64,000 nt of DNA from Cylicocyclus nassatus (Eukaryota; Nematoda; Chromadorea; Rhabditida; Strongylidae), in NCBI GenBank assembly GCA_958299035.1, contig CATQJL010000112.1, positions 42,846,833 through 42,910,832 of the forward strand, in the 5' to 3' direction. Below the pieces are notes generated by a model that saw only the letters and a list, made by a program, of their open reading frames with translations, was not told where the DNA came from and ran no database searches. Positions 51,079-62,454 of this stretch are shown in pieces. How positions within the stretch are numbered: the stretch's first letter is position 1; each line of letters begins with the position of its first letter. Both the position numbers and the translations under genes were made by a program.

Positions 51079-52334
51079 CAGGATGTCCCATAAAATGTGC
51101 ACACTGTTTGATCGTGTAACTCTCCTGCAATACGTCTCTCTTCGCCGATTTTTAGGTACTATTCTGTAAAGCTGGCTTCATCTTATAAGGCTTTGGCCAT
51201 ACTTTGCCAGTGTTGCCGGTGTTGAAAGTGTTGCCGGTGTTGAAAGTGTTGAATGGAGATCATCAGTCTAGCAGTTTCATTCTTTCTCGAACGATCTCAC
51301 CGGCTGGTGAATACGTTGGAAATGGAATTGGGGAATGAGAAATGAAATTGAAATGAGAAGGGGAAGATTTTTGCATGCAAAAGATCCTCAAACAAACTTT
51401 TTGGAAAGTGGACGACTTGTCTGGAATAGGCAATCTCCAATATTTGAGAAAGCTGACGTCTGAGTAGTAATGTGTTTTAGTTCGAATCCTGCCGCGCTTG
51501 CGATTAGTGAGTAAACGACCTACTGAGGTCTGCAGCGTTTTCAAATACTGGAGATTGCCTATTCCAGACAAGCCGTCCGCTTTCCAAAGAGTTTGTTAGA
51601 GGATCTTTTGCATGCGAAAATCTCCCATCGTTTCAATTTCATTTCTCATTCCCCAATTCCATTTCCAACGTATTCACCAGCCGGTGAGATCGTTCGAGAA
51701 AGAATGAAACTGCTAGACTGATGATCTCCGTTCAACACTTTCAACACCGGTAACACTTTCAACACTTTCAACACCGGCAACACGGGCAAAGTATGGCCAA
51801 AGCCTCAGATTTACAGTATGGAGCGAATCACCGATCGCTCTTCATCGCTGCAGGATAAGGAACTTTCCGCATGAAATCATGAAATAGAACGTCTAACAGA
51901 ATTTCTCCAAAACATTCGAAAGATTTCACGTCACCTTCTTTTACGAATTTTCAGGGCTCTTTTGATGGTGTAATCACATTTCCGGCAAAAATTTGAGGAC
52001 ATCTCTTACCGACAGGGGTTAACTTGCGAAAGAATCAACATAGTAAAGTGCAAATCTCATATTCGAAATCAGCGCTTTGATTACCTTAGTATGAGACTCT
52101 TGACTTAATTGGTTTCCTTTCCAAGGCAAAACGTGGTTCTCAATGGCCTAACCTCCTCTCTGAAGTTCTCACTGTACTCCTATAGTAATGAAGAGTGATG
52201 GGTGATTTGCTCCTTACTATAATTCTAAGTTGGAGCCAGCTCTAGAAAAAGCAGATAAAGTTTGGTGAAAGACATAAAGGCAAGAGAGTTGTTAACGGTC
52301 ATACAAAGTGTACATTTTTTTGGGAGACACTGTG
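51079..52334 (+). mobile_element. CAGGGTGTCCC-family MITE with a nested foldback
   Basis: It starts CAGGATGTCCCATAAAATG (51079) and ends TTTTTTTGGGAGACACTGTG before TA. Family landmarks GTTTGATCGTGTAACTCTC and TCGCTCTTCATCGCTG are present. The element 51189-51804 splits it within the block corresponding to CAGCTTAGATTTG of the 59788 copy. Confidence 0.75.
51189..51804. mobile_element. 616-bp foldback with GTGTTGCCGGTGTTGAAA repeats
   Basis: GGCTTTGGCCATACTTTGCC and its complement (ending 51804) are followed in both arms by tandem GTGTTGCCGGTGTTGAAA motifs and then mirrored unique sequence down to a loop near 51440-51540. Flanks TAA and TCA are one mismatch from a TWA duplication, so PIF/Harbinger-like is likely. 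Confidence 0.8.
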
Positions 52335-52336
52335 TA

Positions 52337-54340
52337 TTTTGAACAAAGCCAAGTCTTCCTGCTATCTCAACCAACGCAAATTTCATTCATTTTTGTTGTT
52401 GCTGCTAACTCGCTTTTATTTTTTTCGTATCTTTACTCTCCTGATAATCGTGTTGCTTTTAACCATCGAAGAATGATAATTTCTCATGAATTTTTGAAAA
52501 TATCAAAACATTGTACTGCTTCTCCCAGTGTTTAGCCCCCGAATTGACCTGGAAGCTTGAAAAAACTTACTCTAAAGCAAGAAATGTTAAACAATTGATT
52601 ATGACTACATAGACTAGAGACAGTTTTGGTGATTACTAATTCTATCAAAGTTAGTTCAACTGCATTAACTGGTCCGCGAAAATGTTGTTCATCCTTCATG
52701 CTACTACATAGATTTCATTTACTTCAGGAACTACGCAGCTAGGGACTTCGAAGTAATGATTATACATTACATAATAATATTAGAATTATATGATATTATA
52801 ATTTGTTTACAATTCTGTATAATGGAAAATCATGCCACCGTTCGAATCTTCAATACCAAAGCAGTCTTCTCTAATTATTTTCTCCTCTCCGGTATAAGTG
52901 TTCCAGCAGTAGGATCCTATGATTTGCGTCCGGAGGGGGGGGGGGGAAGTGTCAAAAAAATTCCAAGAAGAATGTGACGTTGGTCACGCAGTCCGAAATT
53001 TCCTTGCGATACTTCAAAGTTTTGTGGGCCCATAACCCCGGACCTGCAAAAATGGAGAGTGCTGGTAGCTACGCTCCCAAAGAAATTTTCATAAGGCTAA
53101 CTTAGGTCGAAAAAATTCTTATTTTGATCGTTTACATGTGTAAATAGGTCACTTCCACATTATCGTAGCTCACGAAGTAACTTTCATTATTTCGCGCCCC
53201 ATTTTCGGGTGAGGGGAGAACCATAGAGACAAAATCACCATTAACTGGATTACTCACTCTCCAAATCTACATCAAACCCAACTTTTTATATGGCAGTAGT
53301 AATGAAATTCAGAGAGGCAAGGACACTTATTATATACCAAACGTTAAGTGGATATTCTGCACATCTAGTTATTGCTATGAGTATCTGATAATGCTGGGTC
53401 AGCCAATTGGGAATAAAAGAGGAAAATCAGTGTGTTACAGTCAAACTGTTGCAGTCCAAAGAAGGTCCAGATGCTCAAGTTTGTTTGGAAACTACTCAAG
53501 AGCTTAGTTATAATTTCTTCTAACTTGTCATTTACGTCATGAAGATACTCAAACAATAAATGTTACGCATACTTTTTCTCAACATAGAAGGGTAACGTAA
53601 ACATGTGAATTCACAAAATTTCGCTAGTGGTGGCACACAGAAAAAAAGCAAATGTATTCTCTCAGCACGAAAGTTCGTACAGGATCATACATTTATCAGT
53701 GGGAAAAATGATTCTTTTGATAATCGCTATAGTAACCACTGGAGCTTGAACACAACAATTTACCACGCCGAACTCCAGCCAAGGTTTGAAACGTTCCAAA
53801 TCTTGAAGGAGTTGTGGTAAGAATCAGCAGTTTGCGCTTCTCCAACTTCCCCTTTAGATATTCTCTACATAATCTTTTGCATACCAAATTCGTAGGCCTA
53901 CCTCAAAAAAGCACGCAATGAACTAGCCAGACATCAACGACCAAGCAGCTTTTTCTCCTCTTCAGCTAATTGTTCTCTACCAATGCATTTCGGAGTTTAA
54001 AAACCATAACTTTCAGTCGTAAAAGTACCCATGGTAGGCGCCGCAAAGTTATTGAGTAGAAAGTCATTTGATTTGAAATTTCCGACTTCATAGAGATTAT
54101 CGAGCAAGTTACTTTAAGGATGTGATTTTCTTTGAAAGGAGAAAAGCTGTATTACCTAAATGTTTGTTCAAAGTTACTCCTTGTAGTTTCGGAATGGCTA
54201 GGGATGACAACATTACTTAGCAAAAGGGTCAAATAAAGTTTATCAGGAATGAGCAAAAATCGGTCTGTACTTCAGAACGGTAGCATTCGCCTAATGTTGC
54301 GTTTAAAGACCTATGCTTTGCAAACCACTGCATCAGAATG
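52337..54340. other. mixed region; possible worn hAT-like copy and one weak exon
   Basis: 52925-53225 resembles the 58426-58790 family (G-run, GGTCACGCAGTCCG, ATAAGGCTAA, TTTCGCGCCCC) but is badly worn. The plus-strand frame at 53640-53818 (after a CACACAG acceptor, before a TGTG|GTAAGA donor) encodes YHAELQPRFETFQILKELW and could be an exon. No partner exons were found. Confidence 0.3.
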
Positions 54341-54347
54341 ATTAACA

Positions 54348-54677
54348 TCAGAGAATGGTCATTATTTCTGACTTGAGATCAGCGGTCGAATTTACTATCT
54401 TCGCTAAGCTTATTCTTAAAAAAGCGTGCAGTTTTTCCGAAACACAAGGGTGTGCAATACCCCTTCCATATACCGTTGAAACGAGCAGATGATGCATCTC
54501 AGCTAGAGTTGAGCAATTTCGTTTGCCTTCATACAGTAATGTTTTAAAAAGCTGTGACACATCCCCACATACATAACTTGGCCAGGCTGGTAATGGGAAG
54601 ATCTCAAACTTGGCTGGCTCCACGGTGTCGCGCAAAACCAGTGAGGTTCGACCAGAGCGACAGCTCATGACCGACAT
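54348..54677 (-). CDS. hypothetical 109-residue ORF or exon
   Basis: Minus-strand frame from ATG at 54677 to TGA at 54348, open upstream to about 54731. It reads MSVMSCRSGRTSLVLRDTVE, then PAKFEIFPLPAWPSYVCGDV and MHHLLVSTVYGRGIAHP: mixed, globular-looking, no signal peptide or membrane segment. No family recognised and no splice partner identified. The other strand and frames are not comparably open, which favours real coding sequence, present or past. Confidence 0.35.
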   Translation of the reverse strand: MSVMSCRSGRTSLVLRDTVEPAKFEIFPLPAWPSYVCGDVSQLFKTLLYEGKRNCSTLAEMHHLLVSTVYGRGIAHPCVSEKLHAFLRISLAKIVNSTADLKSEIMTIL

Positions 54678-55073
54678 TTCGACAAAGAAATTACGAAGAA
54701 AGGCTGTCACTTCTAAATTGGAGGAGGGGCTTGGCCGCGAAGAGCACTAGGACAGTTTGCTAGCTTATTGCAAAAGCATAGTTCATGGGAGACGTGCTTC
54801 ATTAGGTTGAAACTCTTTTTGATCTTTTTTCAAGTCAAGAAAGAGAGATGAGTAGTCCAAGCACAAGGATCTGGTAGCAATCAGAATTCTTGTTGCGTAT
54901 GATTGATGATGCAGCCTAAGCGTTGAACGACTGTCACCTCTTAACTATTATACTTGTATGAAGTAGTGGGGGGAGGGAGTATGAGGAGTAAACTAGGTTG
55001 AAAACTATTTCGTTTTTTCGTCCTCTGTTTATAAATCAAGGGCACTAATAAAGGAAAGAATCAAGGCGCTCAA

Positions 55074-55310
55074 GGCCCAAGGCATACCTCACGCGATTTC
55101 AATCTCCACGCGATCTGGCAATTTGCCAACTATCTTCAAATTCAATACTGATAGACCCAAAGGCACAGCACGTAAACTTTCGTAGGTTGATAAAAATGCT
55201 CCATTCCATACATTCAGAAACTCCTTACGATGAGTTAGAACCAATTGCAGTGGCGCCAAATCGCGCCAAGACTGAAATTGTGTGAGGTTTCTTTTCAGCC
55301 TAAAGCTTCT
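55074..55310. mobile_element. PIF/Harbinger-like MITE, ACCTCACGCGATT family, copy 3
   Basis: Starts GGCCCAAGGCATACCTCACG and ends GTGAGGTTTCTTTTCAGCC; flanks CAA and TAA, one mismatch from a 3-bp duplication. Matches 15928-16167 in ends and in the CTCACGCGATT / AAATCGCG blocks. Confidence 0.6.
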
Positions 55311-55379
55311 AATTGAAAAGTAGGCTGAAAGTTACGAAGGTGCTCTTTCAATTTTGTTTCTTCTCTAATTACAACAAAA

Positions 55380-55579
55380 ATGTATGGGACGTATCGGCAT
55401 AAGAGTCATTATTTCGATCTTTGTCGTTATCATTTTATTTGTGAAAGAAGAATATCTCGAGTTCATGAGCAGCAAATGTTTGCAGTTTGGAAGGAATTTC
55501 ATCGTGAAAATTTGATTAGAAAAATGAAAAATCACTCTCGAAAAACTACGGAGCCTTTTGAGATATGTTATGATTATCT
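55380..55579 (+). CDS. weak candidate first exon
   Basis: ATG at 55380 after CAACAAAA, then 66 codons (RISRVHEQQMFAVWKEFHRE) to a good donor ATCT|GTAAGT at 55579, phase 2. A second frame from 55386 gives a short protein with a hydrophobic start (MGRIGIRVIISIFVVIILFV). Neither has a recognisable family or a clear second exon. Confidence 0.25.
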
Positions 55580-55582
55580 GTA

Positions 55583-58425
55583 AGTGCTAGAAAACATTCT
55601 ATAGAAATCATATGAAATTTGAGTAATGGAGAAGTTTTGAACTGTCCTTAGATCGCTCCTTATATTCTCTAGAAACTCCGTTGAAATGTGTTTTGCATAA
55701 AGCCTAAATGAACTGGGAATAAAAGTAAATTACCAAAGCTTAGAATCAGCTTGGGTAGGTGATACCAGAACATGATAGTTGCCTCTTCGTACTCTGTCAT
55801 TTAAAGCACGGATCAAACTTCAATGTATGTGGCTGATAGCTAATCCAACAGCCATTTGCTAGTATATCATTGTGGGCCTGCTAATGATGTTATCTTGGTT
55901 CTCCTGTAAAAGGGCATGCTGCTAATTTTCGTACTTATTAGGTAACCCCCTGAAATTTGATTGCGAGGGGCTATTGTCATGTGGTCATTAATTGACGTCA
56001 CTCACTTGTCAGAGAGTCATTTTTGGAACAGTTTTTGAAGGCCAAGTCAGTCGTAGTATAGTCGTAGTCAGTGATGTTCTTCGACGTACTTCCTTCTTGC
56101 GAGATTTTTTGCCTAATTCGCTAGGGGATGCGTAAGAAAGTGAGACGGCGATGGTGCGTCAGATTAGCGATGGCCTTTGCTCAACTTTAGGGCAATCAGA
56201 TTGATTCGCCATCGCTGCGTCAGAATTGGGACCAAATTCGTTTTGACACCCCATCATGCTTCTTCGGCTCTGCTTCCTCTCAGAGCCATCAATCTCTTCG
56301 ACCCCACTAAGCACTGATTCGTTTCGAGCCACCTGTACGCTGACCTGTCACTGAGCTGACGTCTTCGCTGGGACATTATTGTCCGCTCGAGCGCGCACTT
56401 TCCTATAATTGTCTGTTTGCCCGTGTTACGGTTGACAATATGCAATTATCAAATCTATACCTTACCCTTGAAGACGCAATATATACCCTCACAAAATCAT
56501 GCTCTTTTTCAGTCTTTCCAGCTCGCGATTTTCGCAATAAAATCTTTTTGCTCATTGTGGCTAGGATAGGACTCCATAATGCATTTCTGATATTCACGAG
56601 TTGAAGCGCTCGTTTGAAAGGCACGAAATTAACGCATAGAGATGGCAGACGAATTCGTAATGAAGCTTATGTGTATTCAGCAATGAATAAAAGCAAAACA
56701 CCAAATTGGTCACGCAAGTTCTCACGTTGATGATTCAAAGATTTCGAAATGGCACTCAAATTCACTGTTATATATGTGATTCATCTAGCATTATTTGAAG
56801 GCAGTAACAGACGTTTTATGCTTCAGATCCTGCCTATCATCACTTTTTAATGGCATTTGCCAGCTCTCCATTGCACATAAGGCCTAATTTCGTTGAAGTC
56901 ATAAATCAATGAAAAAATTCTCGATGAACACACTTTCAAGCACTAGCCATAAGCACTTATATCTTCTCTGAAACCTGCAAGGAGTTACCGCTGACGTTTG
57001 AGGAGATTGAGGAACTTTTGTTTCATCCATGTAAAACTATTAGTCTTACGTTCGAACACTACATCATCCTCTCGATTACTAGGAGAAAAGAAAGTGTAAA
57101 TCGCTGACTTCAGGACTGCTGTACCCCACAACAAAAAGGACCAAAAATTGAATCAAAAATTGGGCCATTTCAAAAACTATGATACCAGCTATTATTTCTA
57201 GAGAACGCTCTCTTCCTGACCTTCCTGATCTCCTCCTGTTCAAGCAGCCCAAAATATTCCAAAACCGTACAAAATTTTAGCTACAAAACTATACCGTAGT
57301 GTGAGGGCAGACAGGGGGATGCTTCTTGATTGATTGCCAGGTTCCTAACTCGTGTAAATGCCATAACTCAAGTATCTTCCTCGTTAGAAAGCAGTTAAAA
57401 CAATTTCATGAATTGTAAAACTTGATTAGCTCTGTAGAAAAATCTGCGGTGGGCCTACCGCCGTGGTCCTTTTTTCAAAAATTTCAGAGTTTCGAGCTTG
57501 CAAAAATTTGCAAGACTCCCAAAAAATTTTGATTCCCCTGTCCCCCTTTCCAAATAATATTTTTGACCAGTACCTTACTTGTCGAGGCTTATCTGGCCCT
57601 TTAGTCTTCGCGTGATTACGTATATGGTGGAGCCAATAAATGAGGTTTCGTTAAGCGGCAACTGCATTCCGAAGATTTTGCTGTGTCAACCCCCCGATCC
57701 AGCGTTGGTGAAATAGTTCTATAATGCTCCGAAAGAACTATGCGGCAACTGGCACGAAATTTCTCTTCTGATGTCCGCCAGGCCACTTGCAATGAAGAAC
57801 AAACGTTGTGTCAGAGCGCAACGTAGAAATCCTTCCTGACAGGCTTCACCATCAAAAAACAACCTCCATTATATCCGAGCAACTTTTTCCTCTGGACAAG
57901 TAATTTTCTACTCACCTTTTAGATTTCAGACACGCTCTAATAACTATACCAGTTCCAGTAACTTTTTCAAATCTTCAAAGTGGGAATAATTAAGCCCTTT
58001 GTAGGCTTGACACACTTATGACAGCTGTGGTATTCATCATCTTTACTATGCCATAAAACAGTGACGGATGCAGGGGGCTGCAGGTATCCCTTCCCTTCTT
58101 CCTTCCCTTCCCTCCCCCCCCCCCCCTCTTTCCAATCTACATGAGTTTGGGAATTGTACAACAGTTTTCAGTTTTGTTTGTAGTTTGTAAAACTTCGCAA
58201 GCTTAGATTACTTTCTGAAAAGATTTTCCAACTTTGCTAATATCACTCCACTCATGGAAATTCTGGTGTTGCAAGCTCGCAAAATGAAGAAGTTTTCCGA
58301 ATGTATTGTCAGGGAAGGAATGTTTGGCGCTAGATATTGCACTCAAAAATCTCTCAGGAAAATTTATCCGCGACCATTGTAATGTATAATATATCAACAC
58401 TAACCATTCTTAAATTAGGAGGGCC
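55583..58425. other. 2.8 kb without a firm gene
   Basis: Unique-looking sequence. A CGCCATCGC motif is mirrored (GGCGATGGTGCGTCAGATTA at about 56146 against GCCATCGCTGCGTCAGAATT at 56207), possibly a small worn foldback. About 57430-57570 resembles the CAGTGGCGTACCC family interior, and 58090-58130 is C/T-rich with a run of 14 C. Short ORFs lack support. Confidence 0.4.
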
Positions 58426-58790
58426 CAGTGGCGTACCCAGGATTTCGGCTCGGGGGGGGCGCGGCAAAAAAAATTTTTAAATGAAGGTGCGTGGCGTTAG
58501 CCACGCACTCCGAAAAAATTTTAGGGGGGCTTCTCAACAATTCTGCGGGCCCTCAACCCCTAAAATCTGGAAAAAGGGGGCGTGGCGTCAGCCACGCCCC
58601 CGAAAAAAAATTTTTTATAAGGCTAATTTGAATTTTTAAAAAATTTAAAAAATTATTTTAATTGTTTACAAAAATAAACAAGTCATTTGCACATTTTTAT
58701 AACGCATGTAAGTAACTTTCAAAAATTTCGCGACCCGTTCTCGGGGGGGGGCGCGCGCCCCCCCCGCCCCCCCCCCTCGGTACGCCACTG
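58426..58790 (+). mobile_element. hAT-like MITE CAGTGGCGTACCC, complete
   Basis: Ends CAGTGGCGTACCCAGG and GGTACGCCACTG are flanked by a perfect 8-bp duplication GGAGGGCC (58418-58425, 58791-58798). Inside are two short palindromes (GCGTGGCGTTAGCCACGC and GCGTGGCGTCAGCCACGC), an AT-rich middle and long G and C runs near both ends. Non-coding. Truncated copy at 43299-43577. Confidence 0.88.
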
Positions 58791-58799
58791 GGAGGGCCT

Positions 58800-59785
58800 T
58801 ATTGCTATATCAAAAACTTCGAGATTTTGCAGAAATCCAGGTAAGAAACATATGACAAGCATCAAGTGTTACAATTATATATGTACTGCGCCGCCTCTCA
58901 GTTTTCTCTAATATGATCAATTCTGAAAACTTCGAAAATAGATAAAATAATACCGACCCTGCAGCGTGCTCGAAATAAACTGCGCTTAAAATAAAGCTAT
59001 TCAAGAAGCATCTAGCAAGACGTCTTCTTCAGAAAAGATGACGAACTGGAGCTAAAAATTTGGCTGCATGTAGCTTCTATTTGGCGTAGGCAAACATCTT
59101 GTGAATCCTCACTAAAGCTTTATATTCAAAAAAAAGAAGAAAGAACCGAAACTTGCGTCGTCCACATTCCAGCTGTGAAAATTTGAAGATTTTAGTTCAG
59201 ATTCAAACAATACATTTTCTTCTTAACCACAAATAGATCTGTAGGTCCAAACTGTCGACAACGTCCACTTTTATCCAGTGAAATATGTAGCAAGATGAAC
59301 CACACAGTTCCATTCCTTAGTTGCTGTCGCGGCTGAACAGTTTTTCAAAGAAATCTTCTGTTGGTGCCATGTGTACCACAGCTCCAACAGAATTGTTACG
59401 TGAAGCTCTCGCATAGAATCCCCACTTTCAGCCACAGAGTAGTAAATGCAATTTTTTTTAGCGTGACACAACTTCTGCTCAGTGAATAGCTAATTTTGCA
59501 GTTTTAAGCCCTTGAGAACTTACTAACCTCTAGCAGTGTATTTTGCAGTTACAACTCGGTACTTTCTAGAAAACCGAATATTATTTTAATTCTCGATAGC
59601 AACATAAAATACATACGTGATCAAAAAGATAATCTATAGTAGTATGCCTAAGCTTTGATTTATTCTCAATATTCCTGTTTTGACTATGTTGTTCAGAGTT
59701 CGGAGTAGTTTTGAAATGATGGGTCTGCAGTTTGTTCTGATTGTAAGCAATTCCAACAATTTCGAATTCCCATAAAAGGCATTTA
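58800..59785. other. unassigned sequence with minus-strand ORF
   Basis: The minus-strand frame 59471-59271 (MRELHVTILLELWYTWHQQK) and an adjacent minus frame (SVGAVVHMAPTEDFFEKLFS) both look protein-like over the same DNA, so at most one can be real. No splice support. Confidence 0.3.
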
Positions 59786-60402
59786 TACAGGGTTTCCTAA
59801 AAAGATGTCCAAACTGTTTGATCGTTAATAACTCTTCTGCTTTCATGTTTTTTGCCGAGTTTGAGGTACCATTCTGTAGAGCGAAATTCAGCTTAGATTT
59901 GAGATGTGGAGCGGATCTTCAATCGCTCTTCATTTCTGTAAGATTATTGTAGAAACTTCGAGGAGGATTTTAAGGCATTGAAAGCGGAATTTTGCCGGTA
60001 TTTCGCCTCAGAAGCCAAGCAATCCAGAAACTCTTGAAGTGAGCTAATCGAAGTTGCTGATTCTGAATCTTCTTTCTTAAGTTATTTCAAATTCAAAGTA
60101 ATACTGTTTTTTCAATGTTCGTCAGAAATGTGAAGACGCCATCAAAAAAGCTCGAAAAACTGGTGAAAAGTCATGTACTGAAATCAGCGCGCTTGAAAAC
60201 CTTGCTACACAAATTTTCAGATTATTTTTTGAAATTATTTCATCAAAAGGCCTATTCGTGACGGTGTATGCTGGAAGTTCATACCGTAATCCTACAGTAA
60301 TGAAGAGTGACGGTAATACGCTCCATGCTGTAATTCTAAGTTGAACCTCGCTCTACCGAATGGCGCGTCAAGCTCTGCAAAAAGCAAGAAAGTTATTAGC
60401 AA

Positions 60403-60645
60403 TGTCGAGACGCAGACTAATTAGAGTCCGACAGTCCCCTCGCCGACTTGGGCGGTGCCACCAACTTCAGATGAGCTGGCACTCCCCGGTTGCTCGGTGG
60501 TCCCCTCCCCAATTATGTTCCCCCATATTTATATATGTGCTAATGATAAAAGAATCTAGTCAAGAATTGTTATGTTGGTACAAAGGGAAGAAACTAAGGG
60601 TAGAGGGATCAAGTTAAGAGAATAGCTAACTCTTCAAACTTGACA
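60403..60645 (+). mobile_element. 5' LTR
   Basis: 243 bp, TG...CA ends (TGTCGAGACG to CTTGACA). It matches the 3' LTR at 62129-62371 base for base except for three changes within five bases near its 3' end (TTCAA here, GTTAG there). The target duplication GCAA is at 60399-60402. The next bases TGGAGGTCCCGGG have the TGG start of a tRNA primer-binding site. Confidence 0.9.
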
Positions 60646-62128
60646 TGGAGGTCCCGGGTTTTTCTGAACTTTTGTCGCATAACTTTTTTCACTAGGAAAA
60701 AAAATCTAAGCATAGATTAGGCCAATTTCTGCTGAATACTCCCACCACCGGCACCAGCCCTCATCTCCTACGTGAATTACGTAGCCCTTTTTCATATTTA
60801 CCCTTTCTTTTATCTTTTCCCTTGAGTCCAGGCGATGGGTCTGAGTGTGTTTTTTATTTTGTCATATTTTTTCGTGTCATAGTGGGTAATGAATATAATC
60901 ATGTATTCTTTACCTACTGTGTGTTTGACAGTCTTTTTTTGTTTCATAGCAGATAATGACTATATTACTATATTGAATATGGTATATGATAATTTTTATC
61001 TGCTGTGATTCTTACAGTTTTTACCGTGATACCACGTGAAGAACCGTAAATATTTACTCTTTCTTCCTCTAGCCCCCTTTCCCCACCCTATTTATTTAGA
61101 AACAAATCTAAAACTTTTCATTTTTTCAAAACATATTTTACTTTGTAACTTCCACATTTTCTCTTTCACAATCTATTATCTTTCCAAAACATGTAAAATT
61201 CATTTTCACAACCATTTTTCACCATATTTCGCCTACAACTTTACACATTATTTTCAATCAATTATTTTCTTCTTCCTCACTTTCCATCGTTATTTTTTAC
61301 ACAAACTCAGGGACTCTATCGCCAACGCCGGCACTGTACATATGTATAAAATTTTTATAATTGTGTTTAATTGCCATAGCCGTTTTGTAATTGCCGCAGT
61401 TCCACAGGCGATCTAGACGCCTGTGGATAGTCTGTAGGCTATGTTGCTTATGGTGATTCCATAGGCTATGTCATAGCCCATGGGGTTACCAGAGGCCCTT
61501 TTCCCAGTCACGCCGATTCAGAGCGTCATTATGTAATCTTGAGTGGCATATAGGCGCCAGGAGCTATCCTAAGCTCGGCGGAATTCGTTTCAAGCAGTAA
61601 AACAATACTGCCTAGTCTGCGCTTAAGACAGCTTCACCTATTTACTTATTTGTAAAAAAAAATATGCAGCTCTGGAGCAGATAATTCTCGACTACTGAAG
61701 CGAGTTGGATATCTACTGATCATCTTTATCCAACTTCGTCACAGTGGTATCCATTTCTTGACTTTCAGTGTTTCATTATACTGTATTCATAACAATTTTG
61801 TGCAATTTTGTATTTATCAATGTACTACTAACCAAAAACAAAAAAAAAAGAACCATTCATGTTCCGTGCGAAAGCGTGCCTTCTCATCCCTTTTCCCCCT
61901 GTCCTTGTGAAGAAAAATCCAGCGACTAACGCCTGAAGCAAGTCTGCCCTCAACCAAAGCAGCAAATGGTAATTGGGCAACATCAACTACACATATGGGC
62001 AACGTTCAATCAAATCAATCGATGACACCTCAAATGTATGGGCAACGTCAAACGAATCCGATGATGACAACTAAATTACCATGGCAGACTTCAAAAGCTC
62101 GAGGACGAGCTTTGCCATGGAACGGACA
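60646..62128 (+). mobile_element. internal region of a gutted LTR retrotransposon
   Basis: Only 1483 bp between the LTRs, far too short for gag-pol. A primer-binding-site-like start is followed by AT- and T-rich non-coding sequence. The 126-codon ORF at 61036-61416 is Phe/His/Ile-rich low complexity. No protease, reverse transcriptase or integrase motif. This is a non-autonomous (TRIM/LARD-like) derivative. Confidence 0.85.
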
Positions 62129-62150
62129 TGTCGAGACGCAGACTAATTAG
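61911..62150 (+). CDS. 79-codon ORF running into the 3' LTR, likely polyprotein tail
   Basis: Opens after a TGA at 61908 and ends TAG at 62148-62150, 22 bases inside the 3' LTR. Rich in Met, Asn, Gln, Thr and Ser (HMGNVQSNQSMTPQMYGQRQ), then a basic end (TSKARGRALPWNGHVETQTN). It is probably the residual C-terminus of the ancestral gag or polyprotein. No start codon is required at its beginning, so it is likely a remnant. Confidence 0.4.
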   Translation, partial: RKIQRLTPEASLPSTKAANGNWATSTTHMGNVQSNQSMTPQMYGQRQTNPMMTTKLPWQTSKARGRALPWNGHVETQTN

Positions 62151-62371
62151 AGTCCGACAGTCCCCTCGCCGACTTGGGCGGTGCCACCAACTTCAGATGA
62201 GCTGGCACTCCCCGGTTGCTCGGTGGTCCCCTCCCCAATTATGTTCCCCCATATTTATATATGTGCTAATGATAAAAGAATCTAGTCAAGAATTGTTATG
62301 TTGGTACAAAGGGAAGAAACTAAGGGTAGAGGGATCAAGTTAAGAGAATAGCTAACTCGTTAGACTTGACA
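62129..62371 (+). mobile_element. 3' LTR
   Basis: 243 bp, near-identical to 60403-60645, followed by target duplication GCAA (62372-62375). The sequence before it (CATGGAACGGACA) is not a convincing polypurine tract. Confidence 0.9.
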
Positions 62372-62414
62372 GCAATTAAAGAGTGTGCACATCTTTTTGG
62401 GACACTCTGTAATA

Positions 62415-62450
62415 TTAGGTTGGCTAATAAATAAGTTCTTTCGCTTTTGT
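62415..62450 (+). mobile_element. mariner-like end, TTAGGTTGGCTAATAAATAA
   Basis: A typical mariner terminus preceded by TA (62413-62414), directly after the element ending 62409. No matching inverted end was found in the remaining 1.5 kb, so the element is truncated or its other end has diverged. Confidence 0.55.
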
Positions 62451-62454
62451 GGCT

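Larger units (their letters stand above)
59788..62409 (+). mobile_element. CAGGGTGTCCC-family MITE split by an LTR element
   Basis: CAGGGTTTCCTAAAAAGATG after TA at the left, CATCTTTTTGGGACACTCTG before TA (62410-62411) at the right. Subtracting 60403-62375 restores a normal 650-bp family member reading TTATTAGCAATTAAAGAGTG across the join. Confidence 0.88.

Noticed and set aside
51440..51530. TTCGAATCC motif suggesting a tRNA T-arm
   Set aside because: AGTTCGAATCC resembles a tRNA B box, but no acceptor, D or anticodon stem could be folded around it on either strand.
61036..61416. 126-codon ORF rich in Phe, His, Ile and Tyr
   Set aside because: Low-complexity T-rich sequence inside a gutted LTR element; no motif or codon structure.
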